This document shows positions 1 to 11,674 of a stretch of 64,000 bases of DNA, one piece after another (within the stretch, counting starts at the first letter, position 1; each line of letters opens with the position of its first letter). The notes under the pieces were generated by a model. It ran no database searches, had not been told where the DNA came from, and worked only from the letters and a program-made list of their open reading frames with translations. A program made the position numbers and the translations under genes. The stretch is from Ditibartonella apihabitans (GTDB taxonomy: Bacteria > Pseudomonadota > Alphaproteobacteria > Rhizobiales > Rhizobiaceae): the NCBI RefSeq assembly GCF_002007485.1, contig NZ_CP015820.1, positions 620,001-684,000 of the forward strand. The letters run 5' to 3'.

Positions 1-25
1 AGTTCTACCGTTAAACTATTCCCCA
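1..25 (-). tRNA. tRNA-Gln, partial (5' end only)
   Basis: Read on the minus strand, the first 25 bases give TGGGGAATAGTTTAACGGTA followed by GAACT. This looks like the acceptor 5' strand plus D-arm of a rhizobial-type tRNA-Gln, whose 5' acceptor strand begins UGGGG. The anticodon, T-arm and 3' end lie outside the window, so identity rests on the 5' end alone and could not be tested by folding. Confidence 0.55.
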
Positions 26-346
26 GCATTTCTGCTTCAAGCGAGAACAGGATGGCTTTTAGCATATCCATTTCAAGATACAAGCCTAAACTTCAGAAAA
101 TAATTTTTGCCTCTCCATTTCGGTTAGTGATCGGAATTCAAACAGAAAGAGCTTCGGAATGTGACGAACTTTTTATGAGCTCTCGCGAAAGATTCGCCGA
201 TTTTCTAGGCTAACTGCCCAAAAAAATGAAGAACCGTGGTTCAAGCTATTGGTAAAAACGGGCAAGGCTGTTACATTAGAAACAACGAAAGATAATGAAG
301 TGTCCATTGCGAGGAAATGTCCCCATGGCTCTTTTAAGGAAAGAAG
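26..346. other. Non-coding stretch before ppx
   Basis: This gap separates the leftward tRNA from the rightward ppx gene and so should carry both promoters. I see no convincing ORF and no strong hairpin. The last bases contain the ppx ribosome binding site AAGGA at 336-340. Confidence 0.4.
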
Positions 347-1762
347 ATGATGACTCCGTTGATCGACAACTCCAAAGGGTCGGAGCGGGGAAAGCTTGGC
401 GTAGATGATGCAAAAGGTTTGCACGAACGCCCGGAAAGGCACGAAAATGGTGGTAACGAACCGCCTTTAACAGAGTCTTTTGCTGTTCCCCCGTCTAAGA
501 AAAAGCGCGCAAAACGGCGCCAGAAGGGAAAGCTGCGCGTTTTGCATGAAGGCACATCGGAGAGTGGAGCGGAAAAAAACAATCGCACGAAAAAACGTTC
601 ACGCAAAACGCCAATACTTACCAAACCTCATGATAACGACACTGTTCTAAAGAGTGCGCATTCGGGTGCTTCCAAGGAAGAGACGAGAAGACATCACAAT
701 TCGGCTCGTCCACCAGCGCAAAGGGTGCCGCTTTACGCAGCACTTGATCTTGGAACGAATAATTGCCGTTTATTGATAGCTGCCCCTACGAAACCCGGCC
801 ATTTTCATGTTGTTGATGCATTTTCACGGATTGTACGTTTGGGGGAGGGGCTTTCTCGTACCGGTCGTCTTAACGAGAATGCAATGGAACGCGCCATAGA
901 AGCGCTTAAAGTTTGCCGTTCGAAACTTGATCAAAGAACAATCAAACGGTGTCGGCTCATTGCAACAGAAGCATGTCGCGCGGCGGAAAATGGCCAATGG
1001 TTCATTGAACGGGCGGCTAGAGAAGCCGGTATCAATCTTGAAATCATCGACCGGGAAACCGAAGCGCGTCTTGCTGTTGCCGGATGTGGTACATTGGTCG
1101 AAGCGGATACCGATGCCATTGTGGTTTTTGATATTGGCGGCGGTTCATCAGAAATTGTATTGATTGACCGCTCAAAGAAACGGTCTCCGCGTCTGGCAGA
1201 ACATATCATTGCCTGGACATCGTTGCCTGTTGGTGTCATTACTTTGGCCGAGCGTTTTGGCGGTGAAAACGTTACAAAAAACGATTTCGAAAATATGAAG
1301 AATTATGTCCGCCATTTGCTCATGGGATTTAAAGGCCGTGACAAATTGGGTGCCTTGGCAAAAAGTCCGCATTTTCATTTATTGGGTACGTCGGGTACGG
1401 TAACCACTCTCGCAGGCATACATCTGGAACTAGCGAAATATGACCGTCGCCTCATCGACGGTATTTGGCTCAATAATGACGATGTTGAACGTATGACCAA
1501 ACGTTTGCTTTCATGGAATTTGGCAGAACGGATTGCCAATCCCTGTATCGGGCACGATAGGGCCGATCTGGTGCTCGCCGGTTGTGCCATTCTTGATGTG
1601 ATCAGAGAAGAATGGCCATCCGAACGATTACGCGTTGCCGACCGTGGCTTGCGAGAAGGAATATTGACAGAATTGATGTCACGTGATGGAGCATGGAGAA
1701 AACGCCGTCATATCAATGATCGTTTTCACTTGCGGAAAAATCGTGAAAGTGAGCGCCTATGA
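347..1762 (+). CDS. ppx: Exopolyphosphatase / Ppx-GppA family phosphatase
   Basis: Predicted to hydrolyse polyphosphate or guanosine pentaphosphate in the cytoplasm. The ASKHA fold starts near residue 128: phosphate-1 loop [10 protein letters not shown] at 134-143 and phosphate-2 loop DIGGGSSE at 262-269. At 471 aa it exceeds the usual short Ppx/GppA form because about 125 N-terminal residues are hydrophilic, low in complexity and very basic ([12 protein letters not shown] at 51-62, KKRSRK at 82-87). The ATG at 347 has AAGGA 6 bases upstream, and no equally good internal start precedes the fold, so the extension is probably translated. The stop overlaps the rlmE start by 4 bases (ATGA), suggesting coupled translation; ppx-rlmE adjacency is common in this order. 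Exopolyphosphatase versus pentaphosphatase activity cannot be told from sequence. Confidence 0.9.
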   Translation: MMTPLIDNSKGSERGKLGVDDAKGLHERPERHENGGNEPPLTESFAVPPSKKKRAKRRQKGKLRVLHEGTSESGAEKNNRTKKRSRKTPILTKPHDNDTVLKSAHSGASKEETRRHHNSARPPAQRVPLYAALDLGTNNCRLLIAAPTKPGHFHVVDAFSRIVRLGEGLSRTGRLNENAMERAIEALKVCRSKLDQRTIKRCRLIATEACRAAENGQWFIERAAREAGINLEIIDRETEARLAVAGCGTLVEADTDAIVVFDIGGGSSEIVLIDRSKKRSPRLAEHIIAWTSLPVGVITLAERFGGENVTKNDFENMKNYVRHLLMGFKGRDKLGALAKSPHFHLLGTSGTVTTLAGIHLELAKYDRRLIDGIWLNNDDVERMTKRLLSWNLAERIANPCIGHDRADLVLAGCAILDVIREEWPSERLRVADRGLREGILTELMSRDGAWRKRRHINDRFHLRKNRESERL

Positions 1763-2481
1763 CAATGAAAAAAACTGGAACACATGCAGGTGGAAGAGGC
1801 GGTGCCGGTACACATGAACTCCACACAAGGGTAAAAAAGAAAGCCGGAACAATCAAGGCTTCATCACGCCGGTGGCTTGAGCGACATCTGAACGACCCTT
1901 ATGTGCATCAGTCAAAAATAGACGGCTACCGTTCCCGTGCGGCATATAAACTTATCGAAATCAATGAACGCTATCATCTCTTGAAAAAAGGACAAAAGAT
2001 TATTGATCTTGGTGCTGCCCCCGGTGGCTGGTGTCAGGTAGCAGCCAAAATTGTCGGCTCTACAAATGATCATCCTTCTGTCGTCGGTATTGATTATCTC
2101 CACGTAGACCCGTTGCCAGGTGTTACAATGCTGGAAATGGATTTTCTTGATGATGATGCACCTCAAAAACTGATGGATGCTCTTGGCGCCAAGCCTGATC
2201 TCGTAATTTCAGACATGGCTGCACCGACAATAGGTCATAAGCAAACCGATCATATCAGAACCATCCACCTTTGTGAGGTGGCAGCCGATTTTGCCGTGTC
2301 TGTCTTGAAACCGGGTGGGCATTTTCTTGCCAAAACCTTTCAGGGCGGCGCAGAAAATGAATTGCTGACAATATTGAAGAAGAATTTCAAAAAGATTTAC
2401 CACGTCAAGCCGCCGGCAAGTCGGGCGGAATCGGTCGAGCTTTATTTGCTGGCCTATGATTTTAAAGGTAAAACTGCTTGA
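1759..2481 (+). CDS. rlmE: 23S rRNA (uridine-2'-O)-methyltransferase RlmE (FtsJ/RrmJ)
   Basis: Methylates the 2'-O of U2552 (E. coli numbering) in the 23S A-loop, a late step in 50S assembly, using S-adenosylmethionine. The Rossmann SAM loop [10 protein letters not shown] is at 82-91. The YRSRAAYKL segment at 57-65 supplies the first Lys of the K-D-K-E catalytic tetrad, and [10 protein letters not shown] carries the Asp. Length 240 aa is slightly long for the family; the extra is a Gly/Lys-rich N-terminal tail (first 35 residues), as is common in rhizobial homologues. It overlaps ppx by 4 bases. Confidence 0.95.
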   Translation: MTMKKTGTHAGGRGGAGTHELHTRVKKKAGTIKASSRRWLERHLNDPYVHQSKIDGYRSRAAYKLIEINERYHLLKKGQKIIDLGAAPGGWCQVAAKIVGSTNDHPSVVGIDYLHVDPLPGVTMLEMDFLDDDAPQKLMDALGAKPDLVISDMAAPTIGHKQTDHIRTIHLCEVAADFAVSVLKPGGHFLAKTFQGGAENELLTILKKNFKKIYHVKPPASRAESVELYLLAYDFKGKTA

Positions 2482-3955
<1,474 letters not shown>

Positions 3956-3961
3956 GCATTC

Positions 3962-5086
3962 ATGGTGCAGGAATTAAAAAAACTCGATCAATATAAACGT
4001 ATTGTTGTCAAAATCGGGTCAGCTCTTCTTGTTGATCGCAAGCACGGTCTTAAAGCCGATTGGCTTGAAAGCCTGATTAATGACGTCGCTGCATTGGAGA
4101 AAAAGGGCGTAGAGATTCTTCTGGTTTCTTCCGGTGCTATTGCCTTGGGACGGACACTCTTGAAACTTCCGTCGGGTTCGCTCAAACTTGAACAAAGTCA
4201 GGCATGTGCGGCGATCGGTCAGATCGAACTTGCCAAAGCCTATGGGGCGCAATTGTTAAAACATGGCTTGATGACGGGGCAGATTCTTCTGACACTCGTC
4301 GATACGGAAGAGCGCCGCCATTATCTCAATGCAAGGGCAACAATCAATACGTTACTTCATTTTGGCGCAGTTCCGGTCGTTAACGAGAACGATACGGTTG
4401 CAACCGGTGAAATCCGTTATGGCGATAATGATCGTCTGGCAGCACGCGTTGCAACAATGATGGGGGCGGATCTCCTCATTCTTTTATCCGATATTGATGG
4501 TCTTTATTCTGCGCCGCCGCATCTTGACGACCATTCGCAGTTCATCCCCTATATCCGCTCGATTAATCCGGCTATTGAAAAAATGGCGGGTGTTGCCGCT
4601 TCCGAATTATCGAGGGGCGGAATGAAGACAAAACTTGAAGCAGGCAAAATTGCCAATCAATCCGGAACGGCAATGATTATTACTTCGGGTAAGCGCCTCC
4701 ATCCACTAGCGGCTATTGATCAAGGTGAAAGAGCAAGCTTTTTTGCAGCGAGCGAAAAGCCCGTAAGTGCATGGAAAACATGGATATCCGGACAGCTTGA
4801 TCCATCCGGTACATTGACGATTGACGAGGGGGCGGTTCATGCTTTGAAAAGAGGCAAGTCACTTCTTGCAGCCGGTGTTGTCGCCATCGAAGGGGATTTC
4901 CACCATGGTGATACGGTGGCGATTGTCGACAAGGACAACCTCGAAATAGCAAGAGGATTAGTCAGTTATGATCGCGATGAGGCTGATCGAATTATCGGAT
5001 TGAAAAATTCCGAGATTGAAGCTGTCTTAGGTTATGAACCAAGATCTGCAATGGTTCATCGCAATGACATGGTTTTGCGGAGTTAG
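3962..5086 (+). CDS. proB: Glutamate 5-kinase
   Basis: Catalyses ATP-dependent phosphorylation of L-glutamate to gamma-glutamyl phosphate, the first and feedback-controlled step of proline synthesis. The amino-acid kinase domain covers about 1-260: VVKIGSALL near 15, [11 protein letters not shown] near 54, [21 protein letters not shown] near 140-160, [11 protein letters not shown] near 217. A C-terminal PUA domain (about 275-365) follows, as in the full-length enzyme class; 374 aa is the normal size. The start is 6 bases after the obgE stop, suggesting co-transcription. Confidence 0.97.
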   Translation: MVQELKKLDQYKRIVVKIGSALLVDRKHGLKADWLESLINDVAALEKKGVEILLVSSGAIALGRTLLKLPSGSLKLEQSQACAAIGQIELAKAYGAQLLKHGLMTGQILLTLVDTEERRHYLNARATINTLLHFGAVPVVNENDTVATGEIRYGDNDRLAARVATMMGADLLILLSDIDGLYSAPPHLDDHSQFIPYIRSINPAIEKMAGVAASELSRGGMKTKLEAGKIANQSGTAMIITSGKRLHPLAAIDQGERASFFAASEKPVSAWKTWISGQLDPSGTLTIDEGAVHALKRGKSLLAAGVVAIEGDFHHGDTVAIVDKDNLEIARGLVSYDRDEADRIIGLKNSEIEAVLGYEPRSAMVHRNDMVLRS

Positions 5087-5237
5087 TCAACATTCGTTAT
5101 CAATAATATTTGTCGGGCTTATATTATAAATATCGTTCCTTGAGCTTAACGGACTTTGCCGGTCATAATATATATTGAGTTATCGGATGTGATGTGGCTA
5201 ACTGCCGGAAAACGGTGGTTAACAAGGGAAGTTTTTC
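5087..5237 (+). promoter_or_regulatory. proB-proA intergenic, likely internal promoter
   Basis: This 151-bp gap is AT-rich. TTGAGC near 5141 followed about 18 bases later by CATAAT/TAATAT is a plausible sigma-70-like promoter for proA and the downstream genes. No terminator-like hairpin is visible, so read-through from proB is also likely. Confidence 0.3.
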
Positions 5238-6497
5238 ATGGCTGGTTTGCACGACAATCTTTTGAAAATGGGTAAAGATGCCCGCTCGGCTTCCCGGACA
5301 TTGGCGCTTAGCCCCTCAAAGCAAAAGACGCAAGCACTTGAAGCAATTGCTAAAAATATTCGCGACCATCAAGCTGATATATTGGCGGCCAATGCCAAAG
5401 ATATAGAGAAAGCCAAAAAAAATGGCATGAGTGCAGCTCTTGTCGACCGGCTTTTGCTTGATGAAAAACGTATTTCTTCGATAGCCGATGCCGTTCATAC
5501 AATTGCCGGTCTTCCCGACCCTGTCGGCGAAATTATGAGTGAATGGAAACGCCCGAACGGGTTAGAAATCCAGCGCGTTCGCACACCCCTTGGCGTTATA
5601 GGTGTCATTTACGAAAGCCGGCCTAATGTGACTGCCGATGCAGGCGCCTTATGCCTGAAAGCCGGCAATGCCGTTATTCTTCGTGGTGGCTCCGATAGTT
5701 TCCTGTCGTCCAAAGCTATTCATGAAGCAATGGTTGAAGGCTTGAAGTCTGCCGGTTTGCCGGAACAATCTATCCAGTTTGTCGACACAGTCGATCGTGA
5801 CGCGGTGGGAGAATTGCTCACCGGTCTTGATGGAAATATCGATGTTATTGTTCCGAGAGGAGGAAAAAGTCTTGTTGCGCGTGTACAGAAGGAAGCACGT
5901 GTTCCGGTGTTCTCCCACCTTGAAGGTTTGTGCCATATCTATGTTGATAAATCTGCCAATCTCGACATGGCAAAAAAGATAATTATCAATGCCAAATTGC
6001 GGCGCACAGGGATATGCGGTGCGGTGGAAACTATTCTTGTTGACAAAGCGATTGCCGATAAGATCGTTCCGGTTATTATTGCACTTCAACAGGCTGGTTG
6101 CGAAATTCGTGTGAGTGACGATCTCCTCGATAAAATTCCGGGTGCCAAGCTTGCCACAGAAGCTGACTGGTCGACCGAATATCTTGATGCCATTGTATCG
6201 ATAAAGACAGTCAATGGTGTAGAGGGTGCAATCAATCACATCAACCGTTATTCATCCCACCACACAGAGTCGATTATTGCCGAAGATAAAAAGGCAGTTG
6301 ACCTGTTTTTCAGAAGTCTCGATTCCGCTATTCTGATGCACAATGCGTCGACACAATTTGCTGATGGTGGCGAATTCGGTTTCGGAGGTGAAATCGGTAT
6401 CGCAACGGGCAAAATGCATGCGCGTGGTCCGATCGGTGTCGAACAATTGACGACATTTCAATATCATGTCAACGGTAACGGGCAGATACGTCCTTGA
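5238..6497 (+). CDS. proA: Gamma-glutamyl phosphate reductase
   Basis: Reduces gamma-glutamyl phosphate with NADPH to glutamate semialdehyde, the second step of proline synthesis, working with ProB upstream. It is an aldehyde-dehydrogenase-fold protein of normal length (419 aa). The catalytic cysteine is C260 in [12 protein letters not shown]; the [11 protein letters not shown] segment (124-134) and VPRGGKSLV (205-213) are family signatures, and the C-terminus has the conserved [20 protein letters not shown] stretch. AAGGGAAG lies just before the ATG. Its last 4 bases overlap the nadD start. Confidence 0.97.
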   Translation: MAGLHDNLLKMGKDARSASRTLALSPSKQKTQALEAIAKNIRDHQADILAANAKDIEKAKKNGMSAALVDRLLLDEKRISSIADAVHTIAGLPDPVGEIMSEWKRPNGLEIQRVRTPLGVIGVIYESRPNVTADAGALCLKAGNAVILRGGSDSFLSSKAIHEAMVEGLKSAGLPEQSIQFVDTVDRDAVGELLTGLDGNIDVIVPRGGKSLVARVQKEARVPVFSHLEGLCHIYVDKSANLDMAKKIIINAKLRRTGICGAVETILVDKAIADKIVPVIIALQQAGCEIRVSDDLLDKIPGAKLATEADWSTEYLDAIVSIKTVNGVEGAINHINRYSSHHTESIIAEDKKAVDLFFRSLDSAILMHNASTQFADGGEFGFGGEIGIATGKMHARGPIGVEQLTTFQYHVNGNGQIRP

Positions 6498-7111
6498 ATG
6501 ACTTTTTTCGATATGAAAACAAAATGCCGCATTGCGAAAGCGGCAACCGGATAGGCCTTTTTGGCGGGTCGTTCAACCCGCCGCATGAAGGACATCTCCT
6601 CGTTGCAAAAATTGCGCTTCGTCGATTGAAACTTGATGAGTTGTGGTGGATGGTGACCCCCGGAAACCTTCTGAAAGACAGAAGCGGGCTTTTGCCACTT
6701 CATGAGAGAATGCGTTTAAGTGCCGAACTTGTTGACGACCCACGCATAAAAATTACCGGCTTTGAAAAGAAAATCAAATCCTATACGTCGATCACAACGC
6801 TCTCCTATATACTCGCTCGCCATCGCAATATTCGTTTCGTCTGGGTGATGGGTGCCGATAGTCTTGCGACATTTCATCAATGGCAGGAATGGAAAAAGAT
6901 TGTGGCCATGATCCCGATTGTTATTATTGACCGGCCATCGGCCTCAATGTCGGCACTTTCTTCTCCCATGGCGGAAACATTCCGGAAATTCCGTGTTAAA
7001 GAATATGATGTCGGCGCTCTGCCCTATAAAAAACCTCCCGCATGGGGATATATCCATGGCCGACGCTCTTATGCATCTTCTACGGGCTTGCGGCAGAAAA
7101 ACGCGAAGTAG
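6494..7111 (+). CDS. nadD: Nicotinate-nucleotide adenylyltransferase
   Basis: Transfers AMP from ATP to nicotinate mononucleotide, giving deamido-NAD in NAD synthesis. The nucleotidyltransferase signature [14 protein letters not shown] is at 21-34, and the second conserved segment SSTGLRQ lies close to the C-terminus (the ISSTxIR-type motif). Length 205 aa is typical. The ATG at 6494 overlaps the proA stop by 4 bases but lacks a clear Shine-Dalgarno; ATG 6524 (residue 11) is an alternative. Confidence 0.93.
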   Translation: MNDFFRYENKMPHCESGNRIGLFGGSFNPPHEGHLLVAKIALRRLKLDELWWMVTPGNLLKDRSGLLPLHERMRLSAELVDDPRIKITGFEKKIKSYTSITTLSYILARHRNIRFVWVMGADSLATFHQWQEWKKIVAMIPIVIIDRPSASMSALSSPMAETFRKFRVKEYDVGALPYKKPPAWGYIHGRRSYASSTGLRQKNAK

Positions 7112-7237
7112 AGAGGAAGCGGCGAGCAAGGGCAAAATAAGAAAAATACTGATTTCCTTGAAAAAAAGCGGCAAGTCTGTAACTTTTATTAATCAAGAAA
7201 CTGGTGGTAAAAACGAGAATTTATATCGGGTTGAAAG

Positions 7238-7696
7238 GTGAATAATCTGAAAAAAACTATTGTGACACAAAAGAAAAATAGAATTGGCAAAGACGCGGCG
7301 ACCCAAGAAAATTTACAAGCCGACAATACCGGTTTGATCGTTGAAAATAATTTGCAACGCGTTCTTTCGAGCCTTGATGATTCAAAGGCGGAGGATGTTG
7401 TTACTATTGATCTTCGTGGTCGTTCCCCGTTAGCCGATTATATGGTGATTGCTTCGGGCGGTTCGCAGCGCCATGTTTCGGCATTGGCGGACCATCTTCT
7501 CTATGCCATGAAAGATTGTAATAAAGGTCAAACCAGAGTGGAAGGCTTGAGTGAGTGCGATTGGGTGCTGATTGACCTCGGTGATATTATTGTGCACCTT
7601 TTCCGGCCGGAAACACGGGAATTCTATAATCTCGAAAAGATGTGGAACACGTCCGACGAGGGTGACCGGATTCATTTGCGAGTCGGAGAAAATTGA
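7238..7696 (+). CDS. rsfS: Ribosomal silencing factor RsfS (Iojap/YbeB family)
   Basis: Binds uL14 on the 50S subunit and blocks 30S joining when nutrients are low. The RsfS domain starts near residue 32 (LQRVLSSLDDSKAEDVVTID), with the conserved ADYMVIASGGSQRHVSALAD and the C-terminal DWVLIDLGDIIVHLFRPETREFYNLEKMW pattern. GTG 7238 is the first possible start, because an in-frame stop lies two codons earlier; it gives a 30-residue polar extension and has no ideally spaced Shine-Dalgarno, so the N-terminus is uncertain (GTG 7262 possible). nadD-rsfS-rlmH is a classic order; rlmH starts 1 base after the rsfS stop. Confidence 0.92.
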   Translation: MNNLKKTIVTQKKNRIGKDAATQENLQADNTGLIVENNLQRVLSSLDDSKAEDVVTIDLRGRSPLADYMVIASGGSQRHVSALADHLLYAMKDCNKGQTRVEGLSECDWVLIDLGDIIVHLFRPETREFYNLEKMWNTSDEGDRIHLRVGEN

Positions 7697-7697
7697 C

Positions 7698-8180
7698 GTG
7701 CAGATTTCGGTATTTGCCGTCGGCCGTATGAAAAAAGGGCCCGAGCAGGAACTTGTCACCCGTTATTTTGACCGTTTTTCAAAATTGGCTCCGTCATTGG
7801 GGCTGAGCTTTCAAAATGTCCATGAAATTGTGGAGAGCCGGTCACAAAACGCCAATCAAAGGATGGAAGAAGAAGGGGAGAACCTTCTTGGCACTTTGCA
7901 AGAGGGGAGTCGTCTTATTGTTCTTGACGAACGCGGCAAGTCAATGACATCGGTTCAGTTTGCCCGTAAATTGCAAGATTGGCGTGATGCCGGCTGCAAA
8001 CATCTGACGATAGCTTTGGGTGGTCCCGACGGGCATTGTGAAAAAGTACGAAAGCGGGCCGATTTATTGTTATCATTCGGCGCAATGACATGGCCTCACC
8101 AGATCGCGCGCATTTTGCTTAGCGAACAGATCTATCGCGCCGCAACTATTTTAAGTGGACACCCCTATCATCGCGTGTAA
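7698..8180 (+). CDS. rlmH: 23S rRNA pseudouridine(1915)-N3-methyltransferase
   Basis: SPOUT-class methyltransferase modifying pseudouridine 1915 in helix 69 of 23S rRNA. The GTG at 7698 with GGAGAA upstream gives 160 aa beginning MQISVFAVGRMKKGPEQEL, matching the family start and length; the longer reading frame from 7572 only overlaps rsfS. Trefoil-knot motifs are LDERGKSMTSVQFA near residue 73, IALGGPDGH near 102, and the C-terminal WPHQIARILLSEQIYRA followed by HPYHR. It starts one base after the rsfS stop. Confidence 0.95.
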   Translation: MQISVFAVGRMKKGPEQELVTRYFDRFSKLAPSLGLSFQNVHEIVESRSQNANQRMEEEGENLLGTLQEGSRLIVLDERGKSMTSVQFARKLQDWRDAGCKHLTIALGGPDGHCEKVRKRADLLLSFGAMTWPHQIARILLSEQIYRAATILSGHPYHRV

Positions 8181-8282
8181 AATCGGGCTTTAGCGAAAAA
8201 CTGTTAAATTACCTGTTTGTTAACACGATCTTAGTCTGATGCGTTTATAACTTTTTCGTTTAGAGCAGTTCGAATTGGTAGA

Positions 8283-9548
8283 ATGATAAAATGCATTATC
8301 ATGCGTGTTGGTAAGATTTTATCCTCTTTAAGTCGGGGAGGTGTCGTTGCATGCTTGATATTGTTTTGGCCATATTGGTCTTTTGCAGATGAAAATGCGA
8401 ATAAGGAAGCTGCTAATAAAGCATTAAATGACATTCGCGCGACCATGACGCTGTCACGCCAGAAAATGGCGCAATTGGCCAGTCAGGTTGATAGTCTTAA
8501 AAAAGATCAGCGAACCTTGACTTCCGAGATTGTCAAAGCAGCCAAAAGCGAGCGTGAAACTTCCGAAAAAATAGCTCAGAGTGAGGAAAAATTAACAAGA
8601 CTTTATGATGAAAAGTCGAAAGTCAAACAGGATCTTGAAAGTCGCAGAGGAGAATTTTCTGAAGTTCTGGCTGCTCTTGAACGCATGGGCCTAAATCCTC
8701 CGCCGGCTATTCTGGTTGAACCGGGTGATGCCCTGAAATCTGTGCGTAGTGCTGCACTTTTGGGAACGCTTGTTCCGGAAATGCGCGAAAAAACATTGTC
8801 CTTGTCGGCTAGTCTCAAGGATATGACAGCAGTTGAAAACTCTATCAAAGCACAACATGACGAGTTGAAAAATCAGGTTCAATTACAGGCAGAACAACAA
8901 AAACGTTTAAGTTTGCTCGTTGAAGAAAAAGCAAAATTGCAAAAAACTTCGGAAAACGAATTGGCAACACAGCGTAAAAATGTTCTCGAGCTTTCCGAAA
9001 AAGCCAAATCGCTTGAAGATCTGTTAACCGAGCTCGAGCGTCAATCACGTCAGGACAAAACGGACAATAATTTCAAAAATGAAGATACCGAATTGACACG
9101 CAACCTCGATTTCGAAGGGAAAAAGGGAAGTCTTGTTCTGCCTGCAGCCGGAAAAATTGTGCAGAAATTCGGGGAAAACAACGGGGCAGTCCTTGGGGAT
9201 ACTGTTGAAACGCAACCGGGTGCTATTATAACTGCACCTGCCGATGGTGTGGTTGCTTATGCCGGACCTTTTCGTTCCTATGGAGAATTGGTTATTCTTG
9301 ATACGGGACAAAATTATCATATATTGCTTGCGGGCATGAACAAGGTTAATGTTGTGCAAGGACAATTTTTGCTTTCAGGTGAACCGCTTGGCACGATGGG
9401 GAATCAACAAATTGCTAGCGCGGCGTCTTTGGATATAGGCAAAACTACTCCGATGCTTTACATTGAGTTCAGAAAACTAGGTAAACCTGTAAATCCGGCA
9501 CCATGGTGGATGGCTGGTAAGTCGGGAAGGAACCAGAATGATTCGTAA
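8283..9548 (+). CDS. EnvC-like murein hydrolase activator (degenerate LytM/M23)
   Basis: Predicted periplasmic activator of division amidases. Order: a signal peptide ending about WSFADE (near residue 38), a long coiled coil (about 40-260, rich in Q, K, E), and a C-terminal LytM/M23 fold (about 290-410). The M23 zinc ligands are not kept: the usual HxxxD region reads VLGDTVETQPGA and the late HxH region reads YHILLAG, so it should be non-enzymatic, as in EnvC. ATG 8283 is taken; ATG 8301 would give a cleaner signal peptide (MRVGKILSSLSRGG). The end overlaps ctpA by 11 bases, an envC-ctpA pairing found in many proteobacteria. Confidence 0.85.
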   Translation: MIKCIIMRVGKILSSLSRGGVVACLILFWPYWSFADENANKEAANKALNDIRATMTLSRQKMAQLASQVDSLKKDQRTLTSEIVKAAKSERETSEKIAQSEEKLTRLYDEKSKVKQDLESRRGEFSEVLAALERMGLNPPPAILVEPGDALKSVRSAALLGTLVPEMREKTLSLSASLKDMTAVENSIKAQHDELKNQVQLQAEQQKRLSLLVEEKAKLQKTSENELATQRKNVLELSEKAKSLEDLLTELERQSRQDKTDNNFKNEDTELTRNLDFEGKKGSLVLPAAGKIVQKFGENNGAVLGDTVETQPGAIITAPADGVVAYAGPFRSYGELVILDTGQNYHILLAGMNKVNVVQGQFLLSGEPLGTMGNQQIASAASLDIGKTTPMLYIEFRKLGKPVNPAPWWMAGKSGRNQNDS

Positions 9549-10848
9549 ATTGACTGTTTTAGCTGCCGGTGCATTGCTGGGCGCAAGTTCGATGATTATG
9601 ATGCAATCCTTTGCAGCTAATAATGACGGTGACACCTATAAACAGCTAGCCATTTTTGGTGACGTCTTCGAGCGCGTGCGGGCACAATATGTGACAGTGC
9701 CGGATGACAAAAAGCTCATTGAAAATGCGATCAATGGTATGTTGACCTCGCTTGATCCGCATTCTTCCTATATGAATGCCGAAGAAGCAAAAGATATGCG
9801 GGTTTCCACCAAAGGCGAGTTTGGCGGCTTGGGCATTGAAGTAACAATGGAAAATGACCTTATCAAGGTTGTTTCGCCAATGGAGGATACACCCGCCTCC
9901 AAGGCCGGTGTTCTTGCTGGCGATCTTATATCCAAAATTGATGGCGAGCAGGTGCGCGGGCAAACTTTGAACGATGCTGTCAGCAAAATGCGTGGCGAAG
10001 TCGGCAAACCGATCAAACTGACAATTATCCGTAATGGTGTCGATAAACCGCTCGAAATTACTGTCATTCGCGATATTATCAAAGTCAAGGCCGTCAAATA
10101 TCGGGTCGAAGGTGATATCGGTTATTTGCGTCTCATCCAGTTTACCGAACAAACCTATGATGACCTTCAGGCAGCCATTAAAGACATCCAGTCAAAAATT
10201 CCGTCAGACAAGCTCAAAGGATATGTCCTTGATCTGCGTTTGAATCCGGGCGGATTGCTGGATCAGGCTGTCAGTGTATCCGACGCATTCCTTGATAAAG
10301 GCGAAATTGTTTCAACGCGTGGGCGTGATCAGGCAGAAGTCATGCGTTTTGATGCAAAGCCGGGCGATATTTCTAATGGCAAGCCGTTAATTGTTCTCAT
10401 TAATGGTGGCTCGGCCAGTGCTTCCGAAATTGTCGCTGGTGCTTTGCAGGATCATCGCCGTGCGACAGTTCTTGGTACACAGTCATTCGGAAAAGGTTCG
10501 GTACAAACAATTATTCCGCTTGGTGATAATGGTGCTTTGCGTCTGACAACGGCGCTTTATTACACACCTTCGGGCGCTTCAATTCAGGGTAAAGGGATAA
10601 CGCCGGATATCAAGGTCGACCAGCCATTGCCTGATGAATATAAAGGCTATGACGTCAATTTGGGCGAATCCGAATTGAAGGGACATATCAAGGGTAATCA
10701 GGAAGATGATAAGGGTTCGGGTTCTGCCGCCTTTGTCCCGAAAGACCAGAAAGATGATATCCAACTGAATGAAGCCTATAAATTGCTTCGTGGTGAAATG
10801 GCCAATGCTGCTTTTCCGCCAAATCCGCAAAAAGGCGTTCCGAATTGA
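9538..10848 (+). CDS. ctpA: Carboxy-terminal processing protease CtpA (S41 family)
   Basis: Periplasmic or membrane-anchored serine protease that trims C-termini of envelope proteins and can degrade peptidoglycan hydrolases. Domains: N-terminal hydrophobic segment (about 5-27), cap, PDZ domain (about 85-170, GGLGIEV at 97-103), and the S41 core with NGGSASASEI at 289-298 (nucleophile Ser) and SFGKGSVQ at 316-323 (general-base Lys 319). Length 436 aa is normal. It overlaps the EnvC-like gene by 11 bases, so the two are probably coupled, consistent with roles in septal peptidoglycan control. A strong terminator follows 8 bases later. Confidence 0.95.
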   Translation: MIRKLTVLAAGALLGASSMIMMQSFAANNDGDTYKQLAIFGDVFERVRAQYVTVPDDKKLIENAINGMLTSLDPHSSYMNAEEAKDMRVSTKGEFGGLGIEVTMENDLIKVVSPMEDTPASKAGVLAGDLISKIDGEQVRGQTLNDAVSKMRGEVGKPIKLTIIRNGVDKPLEITVIRDIIKVKAVKYRVEGDIGYLRLIQFTEQTYDDLQAAIKDIQSKIPSDKLKGYVLDLRLNPGGLLDQAVSVSDAFLDKGEIVSTRGRDQAEVMRFDAKPGDISNGKPLIVLINGGSASASEIVAGALQDHRRATVLGTQSFGKGSVQTIIPLGDNGALRLTTALYYTPSGASIQGKGITPDIKVDQPLPDEYKGYDVNLGESELKGHIKGNQEDDKGSGSAAFVPKDQKDDIQLNEAYKLLRGEMANAAFPPNPQKGVPN

Positions 10849-10855
10849 ATACAAT

Positions 10856-10880
10856 AAAAAGCGCGTTCAACGCGCTTTTT
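10856..10880 (+). terminator. Rho-independent terminator after ctpA
   Basis: AAAAAGCGCG-TTCAA-CGCGCTTTTT forms a 10-bp stem with a 5-base loop and a T5 tail (followed by ATTT), immediately after the ctpA stop. Confidence 0.9.
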
Positions 10881-11037
10881 ATTTGTCAAAATCGTGCTTT
10901 GGAAGCTTGCCCTCTAAAGGAAAGATCTGAAACGGAAGGTCCCGATTTTTAAAATATAACTTAGGGGTGGCAGGCTTGATCAAACCGTTATAGAATCTTG
11001 ATATGATTTCGGATTGCAACACATTTGGTAATAAAAG

Positions 11038-11568
11038 ATGACAAAAAACGATATGGATAAACAAAAAAACAAGACAGATTTGCCTTACCGTAAGTGCGTT
11101 GGAATCGCCTTGTTTAACAAAGACAATCAGGTATGGGCCGGACGGCGAATTACCAACCGTTTAAGCGAGCTCGAAGGTGCTTCCAAAATATGGCAAATGC
11201 CGCAAGGGGGAATTGACAAGGGTGAACTCCCGATTGAAGCGGCAAAACGTGAACTTTATGAAGAAACCGGTGTCCGTTCGATAGAATTGATTGCGGAGAC
11301 TGAAGGGTGGCTGACATATGATTTGCCTAAGGAGCTCGTCGGCATTGCGTTGAAGGGGAAATATCGCGGGCAAACACAAAAATGGTTTGCATTCCGCTTC
11401 ACCAGTGATGACAAAGAAATTGCGATCAATCCACCTCCCGCAAACAATACAGCAGAGTTCGATCAGTGGAAGTGGGTGGATCTGGAAGCACTTCCGATGA
11501 TGGTTGTGCCGTTTAAACAAGCCGTTTACGAAAAAGTTGTTGCCGAGTTCCGGCATATCATTGCTTGA
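11038..11568 (+). CDS. rppH: RNA pyrophosphohydrolase RppH (invasion-associated IalA of Bartonella)
   Basis: Nudix hydrolase that converts 5'-triphosphate RNA to monophosphate, starting mRNA decay, and also splits dinucleoside polyphosphates. The Nudix box runs [20 protein letters not shown] then TGV (about 57-79), with the RppH start of [11 protein letters not shown] near 17 and WQMPQGG just before the box. Length 176 aa is typical. ATG 11050 (MDKQ) is an alternative start. In Bartonella this gene is ialA, next to ialB, and promotes erythrocyte invasion in B. bacilliformis; the same adjacency here supports the genus assignment. Confidence 0.95.
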   Translation: MTKNDMDKQKNKTDLPYRKCVGIALFNKDNQVWAGRRITNRLSELEGASKIWQMPQGGIDKGELPIEAAKRELYEETGVRSIELIAETEGWLTYDLPKELVGIALKGKYRGQTQKWFAFRFTSDDKEIAINPPPANNTAEFDQWKWVDLEALPMMVVPFKQAVYEKVVAEFRHIIA

Positions 11569-11674
11569 TATTGTCAAGTGAATGAAATTTTTCTGGTTTT
11601 AACACGTAACTTTCTTTATACATTTTGGCTGAATTTCGAATATCGGGGAAAATACTTCCAGAAAGAATTTTAAT

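Noticed and set aside
5649-6239. 196-codon open frame on the minus strand
   Set aside because: Antisense to proA, which is complete with all motifs.
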